From: Actinomycetes bacterium
GTDB taxonomy: Bacteria > Actinomycetota > Acidimicrobiia > Acidimicrobiales > RAAP-2
Direction of reading: 5' to 3'
Assembly: GCA_021782915.1 (NCBI GenBank)
Contig: JAJXUK010000008.1
Location: 1 to 64,000 of the forward strand
DNA: 64,000 bases
Part shown: positions 17,004-23,888 of the stretch, one piece after another
Layout of the letters: each line of letters begins with the position of its first letter
Position numbering within the stretch: the first letter of the stretch is position 1
The notes under the pieces: generated by a model
Database searches by the model: none
The model's input: the letters and a program-made list of their open reading frames with translations, nothing else
Told to the model about the DNA's origin: nothing
Position numbers and translations under genes: made by a program

Positions 17004-17075
17004 CGAAAGTGTCCCAGAAATACTGAGACATGGTGTCCCAGAAACCCTGACACCTCAGACCTCAGCGCCCACGAA
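16992..17075 (+). repeat. Direct repeat of tRNA-Val 3' end, att-site-like scar
   Basis: The 16-mer CCTCAGCGCCCACGAA covers the last bases of tRNA-Val at 16992-17007 and recurs exactly at 17060-17075. Site-specific integrases commonly use tRNA 3' ends and leave such duplications. Only 52 bp separate the copies, so the present interval is a scar or a short insertion, not an intact element. No integrase gene is recognisable nearby. The second copy sits at the edge of the lower-GC segment carrying VapBC and the XRE protein. Confidence 0.6.
17009..17053 (+). repeat. Two tandem imperfect inverted repeats, IS-end-like
   Basis: GTGTCCCAGAAA begins at 17009 and again at 17033, giving a 24-nt tandem unit. 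Each unit is itself an imperfect inverted repeat: TGTC-CAG with CTG-GACA in the first and GTGTC-CAG with CTG-ACAC in the second. Tandem short repeats of this sort occur at the ends of some insertion sequences, for example the IS21 type, where the transposase binds. No transposase ORF is present, so this would be a remnant. A tandem regulatory operator is the alternative. Confidence 0.4.
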
Positions 17076-17101
17076 GTTGAATCGACTGAACCGCATTGGG
17101 T

Positions 17102-17497
17102 TCAGACGGTAATTACGTGGATCAATTCTTCGAGACCAGTGAAGTCGTCTGGGTTGCGCGTGTAGAGCGTCAGACCGTTGGCGTGGGCGATTGCCGCGAT
17201 CAATAGATCGGCCATGCGTGATCGGTGGGTTCGGCCGGTGCTGGCAACAGCGGCAACTACTTGTCCAAAACTACGCGCGGCCGCAGCGTCGAAGGGGATG
17301 GGTTCGAAGGTCGCCTCCGTTTGCTGAAGGCGAGCCTGGCGGTTTGCTTGCTCGGTGACCGACGACGCCAGCATTGGTCCTGCGGCCAACTCTGCAAGAG
17401 TGATCGCACTCACCGAAATCTCCTCGGGCAAGGCTCGTTGAACCGCGGGTTCATCCCAGTCGATGACCACTGAAGTGTCGAGTAGGCCCGTAGTCAT
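17102..17497 (-). CDS. vapC: VapC-family PIN-domain ribonuclease toxin
   Basis: A 131-residue PIN-domain protein. The acidic residues expected for Mg binding are seen in order: Asp in GLLDTSVVIDW (residue 7), Glu in ITLAELAAGP, Asp in SRMADLLIAAIA and Asp in YTRNPDDFTGL. PIN toxins of VapBC systems cut tRNA or rRNA when released from their antitoxin. The start follows the vapB stop with no gap, so the pair is one operon. It sits right beside the duplicated tRNA-Val end, consistent with a horizontally acquired addiction module. Base composition is clearly less GC-rich than in flanking genes. Confidence 0.92.
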   Translation of the reverse strand: MTTGLLDTSVVIDWDEPAVQRALPEEISVSAITLAELAAGPMLASSVTEQANRQARLQQTEATFEPIPFDAAAARSFGQVVAAVASTGRTHRSRMADLLIAAIAHANGLTLYTRNPDDFTGLEELIHVITV

Positions 17498-17746
17498 CTA
17501 GAACTCTTGGTCAACAAAGTTGTCGAAGTCGGCTCGAAATCGTTTTGCGTCAATGCGCGGCCCGGTCTCGGCGAAACCAGCGATGGCGGATTTCGGAACA
17601 ACGGTTCGCCGTGGCGCGAAGAGAGGGCGTAGTTCGGCCACCGGGATTCCGTTGCGGGTCACCACGAAACTCTCGCCCGCGACGACCTCGTCGATCACCT
17701 TGGCGTTCTCGTTGCGTAGTTCACGCTGGGCAATGGTTTTGGTCAT
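17498..17746 (-). CDS. vapB: VapB/Phd-YefM-type antitoxin
   Basis: About 82 residues starting at MTKTIAQRELRNE; the ORF-track start seven codons earlier is less likely. The N-terminal Phd/YefM fold is shown by QRELRNENAKVIDEV, GESFVVTRNGIPVAEL and the following strand. The C-terminal part (SAIAGFAETGPRIDAKRF) would wrap around the PIN toxin. A TACACT hexamer lies seven bases before the ATG with no Shine-Dalgarno, so the mRNA is probably leaderless. A perfect 13-bp inverted repeat just upstream is a likely autoregulatory operator for the VapBC complex. Confidence 0.88.
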   Translation of the reverse strand: MTKTIAQRELRNENAKVIDEVVAGESFVVTRNGIPVAELRPLFAPRRTVVPKSAIAGFAETGPRIDAKRFRADFDNFVDQEF

Positions 17747-17777
17747 GAGATGTAGTGTAGCCAATTGTGCGACGCAG

Positions 17778-17790
17778 TGCTACGATAGCA
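17778..17790 (-). promoter_or_regulatory. Candidate VapBC operator (inverted repeat)
   Basis: TGCTA-CGA-TAGCA is a perfect inverted repeat with 5-bp arms and a 3-bp centre. It lies about 32 bp upstream of the vapB ATG and just upstream of the putative -10 TACACT, in or near the -35 region. Phd/YefM-type antitoxins bind short palindromes at this position, so autorepression is expected. No direct evidence of binding is available. Confidence 0.45.
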
Positions 17791-18458
17791 AGTGGCGCTT
17801 CAGTTCATCGTGACGTACGAGCTGTCGCACCGAAAACGTGTTCAAGAGAGAGCGTCGAGCGGTTCATTCGTCACAACAGTGGATGATTGAGAGTCGCCAC
17901 GGTGAGGCACCGGTTCTTATTTCGTCCCTCAAGGTCCACTGGTCTTCAAGTTCTCGACGTTTCTCTGGTTGAACGGGACGCTGCAATATCTGATCGCACT
18001 GGGACCGTCTGCGAAGCGTACGGCCGCATCCAGTGCCGGTACTCGCCGGCTCCACTTTCGTCTCGCCGCTTTTGTCCCGACGAGCACGTCGATGGCGTTG
18101 TCAACCGTGCGCTGCGGCGATTGAGGTGGCGACGTTGGCGGGTGTCGGCATTAGGTCGATCTCGTCGCGGACGGCTCGTGCGCATCTCCCTCCGGGCGGC
18201 GATGCGTGGGCCGAAATCACTAGGGGATCCGAGGGGTTGCTGGACTCGGTTGGTCGTGGTCGTCATTGGGAGCTCTCGGCATGCCAACGAGTTGTTTCCC
18301 CGCTTGAGGATTGCCCAGGGAAGGTCAGAGTCCCGGTCATTCCTCGGTGCGATTTGGGAAGGGGTGCACTTGTGGTGCGCTGATGGCTGCGAGAATAGGG
18401 AAATGAGCGGTGTCGGATGGTTTGTTGCGTGTCTTCTCCGCAGAAGTGGGGCTGAGGA
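17791..18458. other. About 670 bp with no convincing gene, inside lower-GC island
   Basis: Several overlapping ORFs exist here, for example 17887-18462 (+) and part of 17946-18923 (-). None has a recognisable fold, ribosome-binding site or coupling, and their compositions (many Arg, Ser and Cys) look like chance translations. The base composition is closer to the VapBC segment than to the flanking genome. It may be degraded mobile DNA. I see no tRNA, CRISPR array or clear terminator in it. Confidence 0.5.
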
Positions 18459-19262
18459 ATGACGCCCGTCAGCACGCTCGGAGTAGCCCTGGCGCTTCGC
18501 CGACATGAATTGGGTCTGGACCTGACGAGTTCGGCACTCGCCATGGGAGTTAGTCGATCGACCTACACGGCCTACGAGATGGACTCGCGTCGGCTGTCCA
18601 TCGACACATTGCCCGTCCTGGCGAAGTTCCTCGATCTTCGGGTTGAGGAGATCCTCGATCTGTATGGAGCCACGTGTGTACTTCAGGCCAGCCGAGCGCT
18701 CCTGGGCGGCACCGATGCGCCGATGGCACGTGCCGAGGGATTCATCGAACGCGCTCGGGCCAACGGGGGCGGTCGCATGGACGTCGTGCGACGCGTGTAC
18801 TTCGACGGAGCCGCGGGCACGACTGACGATGAAGTTCCACGTACCTCGACTCTGCGTGACGGCGGTGGCGTCGCCACAGATGAGCCGGAGGGGACGACGG
18901 CGATGGACGAGTCGGACTTTCAACGGCCCGGCGACTACTCGCGAACTGGGTACGGCGAGGCAGCGATCTCACCGGTTCCGCCTCATCGTGCTCGTGGACC
19001 GCTCGCGTCTGAGAGTCCCGGTGCCTCGTCAGTGTCAGGTCTGAGGCGCGACCCTGACGGGTCGGGACCAACTGATGATCTACCCCAACCAGATTCGAAG
19101 AACAAGAACTCGAAGAAGTCGAAGGGCGCCACGAAGAACAAGAAGTCGAAGAAGTCGAAGGGCGCCACGAAGGTCAAGAAGTCGAAGACGACGAAGAAGT
19201 CGAAGGGCGCCACGAAGAACAAGAAGTCGAAGACGACGAAGAAGTCGAAGAAGAATCGCTAG
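18459..19262 (+). CDS. XRE-type HTH protein with lysine-rich repeat tail
   Basis: A 267-residue protein. Residues about 7-65 form a Cro/C1-type helix-turn-helix (ALALRRHELGLDLTSSALA, MGVSRSTYTAYEMDSRRLS, LPVLAKFLDLRVEEILDLYG). Residues 66-210 are low in predicted order, Gly/Ser/Pro/Asp-rich and without a known domain. The last 54 residues contain about 26 Lys in repeats of KKSKGATK and KSKTTKK, resembling histone H1-like or HU-tail DNA-binding extensions. The start has GAGGA immediately before the ATG. It lies in the tRNA-Val island beside VapBC. A nucleoid-associated or silencing regulator of the island is a hypothesis. Confidence 0.75.
   Translation: MTPVSTLGVALALRRHELGLDLTSSALAMGVSRSTYTAYEMDSRRLSIDTLPVLAKFLDLRVEEILDLYGATCVLQASRALLGGTDAPMARAEGFIERARANGGGRMDVVRRVYFDGAAGTTDDEVPRTSTLRDGGGVATDEPEGTTAMDESDFQRPGDYSRTGYGEAAISPVPPHRARGPLASESPGASSVSGLRRDPDGSGPTDDLPQPDSKNKNSKKSKGATKNKKSKKSKGATKVKKSKTTKKSKGATKNKKSKTTKKSKKNR
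19113..19256 (+). repeat. In-frame tandem repeats encoding the lysine-rich tail
   Basis: Variants of GTCGAAGGGCGCCACGAAG recur three times, separated by AAGAAGTCGAAG-type units and GACGACGAAG insertions. Unit length is a multiple of three, so copy-number change would lengthen or shorten the lysine tail without a frameshift. Such arrays are prone to slippage and recombination. The repeat also creates an artificial Arg-rich ORF in another frame and a Phe-rich ORF on the minus strand. Confidence 0.85.
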
Positions 19263-19389
19263 GTCGACCTAAAACGGACCGACCGAGTCGGTGCTGATAC
19301 TGGCGGGTAAGGCCCCGATTGCTGGACTCGTCGCGTGGGTTTTGCCTCGCCCTAAGTAGTTCGGGCTGGTCGTGGCATAATGGCTTCCC

Positions 19390-21228
19390 ATGTCTGAGTC
19401 AACGGACGCCGAAATCGGCCGCCCCCCTGAAGACTTCGACCTCAACGCAATTGGTGAGGGCCACCCCGTGGGCCTGCCGGTGTTCCAGCCAGAGGTCGAG
19501 CCGCATCTGCACAACCGGCGTCGGGTGAACAGTCCCTCCGAGTTGCAGAGCTTCCAGGACCTGGTGCACTTCAAGGCGAGTCATGGCCGCTGGCGCATTG
19601 CGCGTGACCTGGTTGGCCTGGTGCGGCGGGGCCACGCCGGTGAGTCGGACGAGTCCTACGGCGACAAGCTGCGTCGTGAGTCGCGCCGGGGCAAGACCGA
19701 GTCTTCGACGTATGGCCTGGGCACCATCGGGGGCCATCAGGTCGTCATCTTCGCCATGAATTGGGACTTCTTCGCCGGGTCACTCGGCGTCGTCTCCGGA
19801 GAGAAGTTCCAGGCTGCCGCCGACTTGGCAGTATCCAAGCGCTTGGCGTTCATCTCGGTCTACGCCTCGAGCGGCGTGCGTCAGCACGAGAACTTCGCGG
19901 GACTGACCCAGATGACGCGGATGGTCGAGGCGCTGCGGCACTTCAAGGACAAGGTCGACCTTCCTCAGGTCGCGGTCCTGCTCGGCAACGTATGGGGCGG
20001 GGTCTCGGCCAGTGCCGTGCCGAATGCCGATCTCATCGTGGCGACGTCGGGTACCAACTTCGGTTTCGCCGGTCCCAACGTGATCGAGGCCTTCGAGGGT
20101 GCCAGCGTGCCCAGTGGGTCCCAGAGCGCGGAGGCGAACCTTCTCGATCGAAATATCGACGTTGTGTTGTCGGATGTGGCTGACGTGGTCGTCTATCTCG
20201 AGTCCCTTCTGAAGGCAACGGAGCGGCCCGACAAGACGCATCAGCTCACCGCCGAGACGCCAACTCTGGTGCGTAACGTCGGGGCTCACGACGAGCGGCG
20301 CACGTTCCGCTTCGGAGGTCTGGGACTGCACGGTCCGCGCTTCGCCGACACCACGGATGGCGTGATTCTGCGGCCGGCGCCGAGTCGGCGCGCCGTCAGC
20401 GACGAGGCCGACGCGCTCGTCGCTCAGTACCAGGACCTGATGACCGACGCGAACCGGGTGGACTTCGAGTTCATCGTTCGCTTTGCCTTCACCGACGCGG
20501 TTGCTATCTACAACTACGTGCAGGAAGACGACATCCAGCGCTACCCGGCGATCGCGGGGGCCTTCGCCAGGATCGGCGCGCAGCCCTTCGTCGTCATCGG
20601 CACGCAGCCGTCGTATCAGCGACTGGGTGACGCCATCATCAAGCGACCGTCCAACCCGGGCCCCGAGGACTTCGAGTACATGGAGCGTCTCTTGGAGATG
20701 GGAGAGCGCCTGGGGGTGCCGGCGCTCTTCGTCACGGACACTCTCGGTGCAAAGCCGACACTGGAGAGCGAGCGGCGCGGTCAGTCACGCGCCATCGCGC
20801 GCTCGATCCTGCGCGGTATCGACTACGACGGTCCCGTCATATCGTTGGTGGCCGGGGCACTCGGCAGCGGTGGGGGCCTAGCCACGACTCCGATGGCCGA
20901 TCACGTCATCATGCTGGAGAAGGCCATGGCCTACGTCGCCGAACCACGTTCGGCCGCCTCGATCCTCTACAAGACGCCGAGTCCGACGCCTGAGCAGGTC
21001 AAGATGACACTGGCTACGATGCGCTCGACAGCCCAGGACCAACTTGAGCTGGGATTGATCGACTACGTGATCCCCGAGGACGCCAACCCGTTCGTGACCG
21101 TCGAACGGATCCACGCAGAGATCCAACGCGCCTACGTCGAGCTCTCCCAGATGTCTGTGCGCAAATTGCGCGCGCGACGCGAAGGGCGCATTCGATCGCT
21201 GCGCGCTTTTGACATCGTCCAGGAGTAG
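19390..21228 (+). CDS. Fused acetyl-CoA carboxylase-type carboxyltransferase (beta-alpha)
   Basis: A 612-residue protein joining two crotonase-fold carboxyltransferase halves. The N-terminal half resembles AccD/beta (GGHQVVIFAMNWDFFAGSLG, ASSGVRQHENFAG, VWGGVSASAVPNAD, FGFAGPNVIEAF) but lacks the four-Cys zinc finger of bacterial AccD. The C-terminal half resembles AccA/alpha (NPGPEDFEYMERLLEMGERLG, LVAGALGSGGGLATTPMAD, AEPRSAASILYKT). It would transfer CO2 from carboxybiotin to an acyl-CoA. No biotin carboxylase or carrier gene is adjacent, so the partner subunits must lie elsewhere. The acyl-CoA substrate is uncertain. The ATG follows a CATAAT/TAATGG sequence closely, with no Shine-Dalgarno. 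Confidence 0.88.
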   Translation: MSESTDAEIGRPPEDFDLNAIGEGHPVGLPVFQPEVEPHLHNRRRVNSPSELQSFQDLVHFKASHGRWRIARDLVGLVRRGHAGESDESYGDKLRRESRRGKTESSTYGLGTIGGHQVVIFAMNWDFFAGSLGVVSGEKFQAAADLAVSKRLAFISVYASSGVRQHENFAGLTQMTRMVEALRHFKDKVDLPQVAVLLGNVWGGVSASAVPNADLIVATSGTNFGFAGPNVIEAFEGASVPSGSQSAEANLLDRNIDVVLSDVADVVVYLESLLKATERPDKTHQLTAETPTLVRNVGAHDERRTFRFGGLGLHGPRFADTTDGVILRPAPSRRAVSDEADALVAQYQDLMTDANRVDFEFIVRFAFTDAVAIYNYVQEDDIQRYPAIAGAFARIGAQPFVVIGTQPSYQRLGDAIIKRPSNPGPEDFEYMERLLEMGERLGVPALFVTDTLGAKPTLESERRGQSRAIARSILRGIDYDGPVISLVAGALGSGGGLATTPMADHVIMLEKAMAYVAEPRSAASILYKTPSPTPEQVKMTLATMRSTAQDQLELGLIDYVIPEDANPFVTVERIHAEIQRAYVELSQMSVRKLRARREGRIRSLRAFDIVQE

Positions 21229-21252
21229 CGCCGCAGCACGTGAGGGAGGACC

Positions 21253-21573
21253 ATGCTCATCGTCACCGCCAATGATCTGCCCGGCTGGCGCATCACCAAG
21301 GTGTTAGGAGAGGTGAATGGCCTGACGGTGCGCACGCGCAACGTCGGAGCTCAGATCGGAGCGTCGTTGAAGGCCCTAGGCGGCGGCGAGCTGCGAGGAC
21401 TGACGCGTCAGCTCCAGGAGGCGCGCGCCGAGGCGCTCGAGCGCCTCAGCGAGGCCGCCGCGGCTCTGGGCGCGAGCGCGGTCATCGCCATGCGCTACGA
21501 CTCCAACGAGCTCGGCGGAACCTTCCAGGAGATCCTCGCCTACGGCACCGCCGTCATCGCCGAAGCGCTGTAG
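21253..21573 (+). CDS. YbjQ/UPF0145 family protein
   Basis: A 106-residue protein matching the YbjQ family: MLIVTANDLPGWRITKVLGEV, GLTVRTRNVGAQIGASLKAL, LTRQLQEARAEALERLSEAA, ALGASAVIAMRYDSNEL and a C-terminal AYGTAVIAE. The family forms pentameric beta barrels with unknown biochemical role, sometimes annotated as heavy-metal binding without strong proof. GGGAGGA precedes the ATG at a good Shine-Dalgarno distance. It follows the carboxyltransferase gene by 24 nt and is probably co-transcribed with it. Confidence 0.92.
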   Translation: MLIVTANDLPGWRITKVLGEVNGLTVRTRNVGAQIGASLKALGGGELRGLTRQLQEARAEALERLSEAAAALGASAVIAMRYDSNELGGTFQEILAYGTAVIAEAL

Positions 21574-21657
21574 TGAGGATCATCTGACCTAAGGCCCTAC
21601 GCGATCGTCGCCTCGCCCGGATTGGATGGAGGTGGTGTACAAAGCGGAGTTCTGAGG

Positions 21658-21678
21658 CGGTTCGCTCGCCGCGAACCG
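21658..21678 (+). promoter_or_regulatory. Perfect inverted repeat before radical SAM gene
   Basis: CGGTTCGC-TCGCC-GCGAACCG has 8-bp perfect arms and a 5-nt centre. It ends 3 nt before the GGAAAG ribosome-binding site of the radical SAM gene. As RNA it is a stable hairpin that could affect ribosome access. As DNA it is a possible operator. It could also be a terminator for the YbjQ gene, but no T-tract follows. Confidence 0.5.
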
Positions 21679-21695
21679 TCCGGAAAGTGGGCGAT

Positions 21696-22844
21696 ATGAA
21701 AGAGCGAACTCTCGAGCGGACCTTGGCGCGCTATGACGTGGCGCCGCATCTGGTGTTCTGGGAGACGACTAAGGCGTGCGCGCTGGCGTGCCGACACTGT
21801 CGCGCCTCGGCCCAGCACACGGCGTTGCCGGGAGAGCTGAGCACGGCCGAGGGCCTCGCGCTGATCGACGAGATCGCCGGGTTGCCCGCGCCGCGGCCCA
21901 TCATGGTCTTCACCGGTGGGGACTGCTTCGAGCGCCCGGATCTCTTCGAGTTGGTCGAGCACGCCACGGGTGCGGGGCTGCGGGTGGGCGTCTCGCCGTC
22001 GGTGACCCCGCGTCTGACGCCGGCGGCCATGCAACGGCTGTACGCGCTGGGCGTGCGCTCGGTCTCCATCAGCCTCGACGGCGCGGGGCCGGCCACGCAC
22101 GACGGCGTTCGGGGCATCGAGGGCCACTTCGACAAGACCGTCGCCGCGCTGGAGATGCTCGTGAGCATGGGTTTCCGACTCCAGGTCAACACCACCGTCA
22201 TGCGTCGCAACGTCACCGAGCTCGCGGACATCGCGGCTCTCCTCGAACGGCTTGGCGTGGGGATCTGGGAGGTCTTCTTCCTCGTGGGTGTGGGCCGCGG
22301 CGCCAACGTAGACGAGATCAGTCCCGAGATGGCGGAGGATGTCAGTCACTTCTTGGTGGATGTGGCCAATCGTGGCATGACCGTGCGCACCGTCGAAGCT
22401 CCCTTCTTCCGCCGGGTCCACGAGCAGCGTCTCGAGGCCGACGTGGAGGATCCAGCGACGCACTTCGGCCTGGGCGAGCTCTACCGCGAGCTGAGCGCCG
22501 AGCTGGGTCCCCGACGCGCCGATCGGATCGGTCACAGCGCGACGTTGGCCACCGGTGACGGACGGGGGATCATCTTCGTCGCCCACGACGGCGAGGTTCA
22601 CGCGTCGGGCTTCTTGCCCGTGTCCCTGGGCAACGTGCGCGACGAGACGCTCGGTTCGATCTACGCCACCCACTCGCTCTTGACCGAGCTGCGCGCGGGG
22701 CACCTGGGCGGCGCGTGCGGTGTATGCGACTACTCGCGCCTCTGTGGCGGCTCGCGCGCGCGCGCGTTCGCTCGCAGTGGCGACGCGCTGGGCGAGGATC
22801 CGGCGTGCCTGCGCGTGCAGGAGGCTCAGACGGCCGCGCGATAG
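21696..22844 (+). CDS. Radical SAM/SPASM domain protein, TIGR04053/AhbD-NirJ-like
   Basis: About 382 residues from the ATG at 21696, preceded by GGAAAG; the ORF track begins three codons earlier at a GTG. The radical SAM cluster motif CALACRHCRA (CxxxCxxC) lies near residue 26 after HLVFWETTKA. The glycyl-type motif FTGGDCFERPDLFEL and SISLDGAGPATHDG follow. The C-terminal SPASM-type auxiliary cluster region is GACGVCDYSRLCGGSRARA with a final Cys in EDPACLRV. This architecture is shared with heme-side-chain-modifying AhbD/NirJ enzymes and peptide maturases. No precursor peptide or heme gene is adjacent, so the substrate is unknown. It is convergent with the CDF-like gene. Confidence 0.88.
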   Translation: MKERTLERTLARYDVAPHLVFWETTKACALACRHCRASAQHTALPGELSTAEGLALIDEIAGLPAPRPIMVFTGGDCFERPDLFELVEHATGAGLRVGVSPSVTPRLTPAAMQRLYALGVRSVSISLDGAGPATHDGVRGIEGHFDKTVAALEMLVSMGFRLQVNTTVMRRNVTELADIAALLERLGVGIWEVFFLVGVGRGANVDEISPEMAEDVSHFLVDVANRGMTVRTVEAPFFRRVHEQRLEADVEDPATHFGLGELYRELSAELGPRRADRIGHSATLATGDGRGIIFVAHDGEVHASGFLPVSLGNVRDETLGSIYATHSLLTELRAGHLGGACGVCDYSRLCGGSRARAFARSGDALGEDPACLRVQEAQTAAR

Positions 22845-23419
22845 TGCGCGAAAGCCTCGCGCGACTCGCGGACCGCGTAGTACACGATCACCAGGCCCGC
22901 ACCCGGGTCGGCCCACCACCATCCCGCCAACGCATTGGCCGACAAGCCGACTAGGACCGCACTGGCCAGCAGGCCGTCGACGAGGGTGACCCGACCCTCG
23001 GTGATGAGCACCGGGTTGCCAATCCGCTGACCGAGACGCGCCTTGGCCGCGGCCAGGGCGAACATCGCCACTGCGGTCAGCGCGGTCCAGACGATGCCGC
23101 CCGGCGAATGCTCCGGGTGCACGCCGTGCACGAGCGCCAGCACGGTGATGATGACGACGTAGGCGGTGCAGGCGATGAAGGCTGCCCCGATGTAGAGCAG
23201 GGCTCGGCGTTGGCGGGTGCCCTTGACGTCACGCAGTTCCCAGATGACGACTGTCGAGGCGAGGATCTCGATCAGCGAGTCCACCCCGAAGCCGCCCAGG
23301 GCGACGGAGCGCGCGGCGAGGGCGGTCACGCTCAGCACGATCACGCCGACCACGTTCCAGGCCAGCGTGATCGACTCGAGCACGATGCCCCGGCGCACCG
23401 GTGCACTCAGCGTGCTCAC
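22826..23419 (-). CDS. CDF-like cation transporter membrane domain
   Basis: A 197-residue membrane protein with five or six hydrophobic helices. It resembles the transmembrane part of cation diffusion facilitators (LGGFGVDSLIEILASTVVIWELR; LVDGLLASAVLVGLSANAL; GLVIVYYAVRESREAF). The usual His residues of the HxxxD metal pairs are replaced, leaving Asp only, and the cytoplasmic C-terminal domain is missing. Metal transport is therefore not certain. Its start overlaps the stop of a small membrane-protein gene by 4 nt, so they are co-translated. Confidence 0.8.
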   Translation of the reverse strand: MSTLSAPVRRGIVLESITLAWNVVGVIVLSVTALAARSVALGGFGVDSLIEILASTVVIWELRDVKGTRQRRALLYIGAAFIACTAYVVIITVLALVHGVHPEHSPGGIVWTALTAVAMFALAAAKARLGQRIGNPVLITEGRVTLVDGLLASAVLVGLSANALAGWWWADPGAGLVIVYYAVRESREAFAHYRAAV

Positions 23420-23652
23420 GACGGCGTGCTCCCGGTGGCGATCTCGCTCGGGTCACGGTCGGGGCCGGACTGCGGAGAGGACTCTCGTGGCAGTGCGCAC
23501 CGGATACCAGCACGGGAGTAGTAGAGCGAACCCGCGATGACGCCGAGCAGCGCGCCGAGCCAGGCGCCGAGGCTACCCGCGACGGCGCCGAGGCCCACGT
23601 AGCCCAGCGCCCCGGCGCGCAGAAGGGAGCCGAGGCGGCAGGTGGTCAGCAC
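23416..23652 (-). CDS. Small membrane protein, unknown
   Basis: A 78-residue protein with a hydrophobic Gly/Ala/Leu-rich stretch from about residue 9 to 45 (likely two short helices) and a polar Ser/Pro-rich tail. The GTG start is six bases after a TAGCGT hexamer, the local leaderless pattern. It overlaps the CDF-like gene by 4 nt. This tight coupling suggests a partner subunit or a translation-coupling leader for that protein. No family is recognised. Confidence 0.65.
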   Translation of the reverse strand: MLTTCRLGSLLRAGALGYVGLGAVAGSLGAWLGALLGVIAGSLYYSRAGIRCALPRESSPQSGPDRDPSEIATGSTPS

Positions 23653-23816
23653 GGCGACACGCTAGCAACCTGGCCCACTGGGCATCCCCCGCGGGTCTCT
23701 AGCGGGTCGAGCCTCACCCCGGGCCCGGTGTACGGCGCTGGTGGCGGCGTTGTTCGGTCGAGTGGTGTCGTGGCCTCTGACAACTCATCGAGCGGGCCTG
23801 GCCTAGCGTGGAGCGC

Positions 23817-23885
23817 GTGAGACGGAGATCGAGCTGCGCCCCACGGCCCGACGCGGCTCGCGCGGGCGCGATCGCCCGTCACTGA
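23817..23885 (+). CDS. Putative leaderless leader peptide upstream of MFS gene
   Basis: A 22-codon ORF begins with GTG seven bases after TAGCGT (23804-23809). It ends in TGA at 23883-23885, 3 nt before the GTG of the MFS gene. The peptide is Arg/Ala-rich (VRRRSSCAPRPDAARAGAIA). The spacing suggests that ribosomes finishing this ORF reinitiate at the MFS start, which has no clear Shine-Dalgarno. It is too short for the ORF track and could be fortuitous. Confidence 0.4.
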   Translation: MRRRSSCAPRPDAARAGAIARH

Positions 23886-23888
23886 GCC

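Noticed and set aside
17887-18462. 191-aa plus-strand ORF in the island
   Set aside because: No motif, no ribosome-binding site, composition like random translation; may be part of a decayed element but cannot be supported.
17946-18923. 325-aa minus-strand ORF
   Set aside because: Overlaps the XRE gene antisense and has no recognisable domain.
19096-19260. CRISPR-like array
   Set aside because: The repeats are in-frame codon repeats inside a coding sequence without spacers of regular length.
19075-19272. Arg-rich 65-aa ORF in the repeat region
   Set aside because: Frame-shifted reading of the lysine-tail repeats; the HTH is in the other frame.
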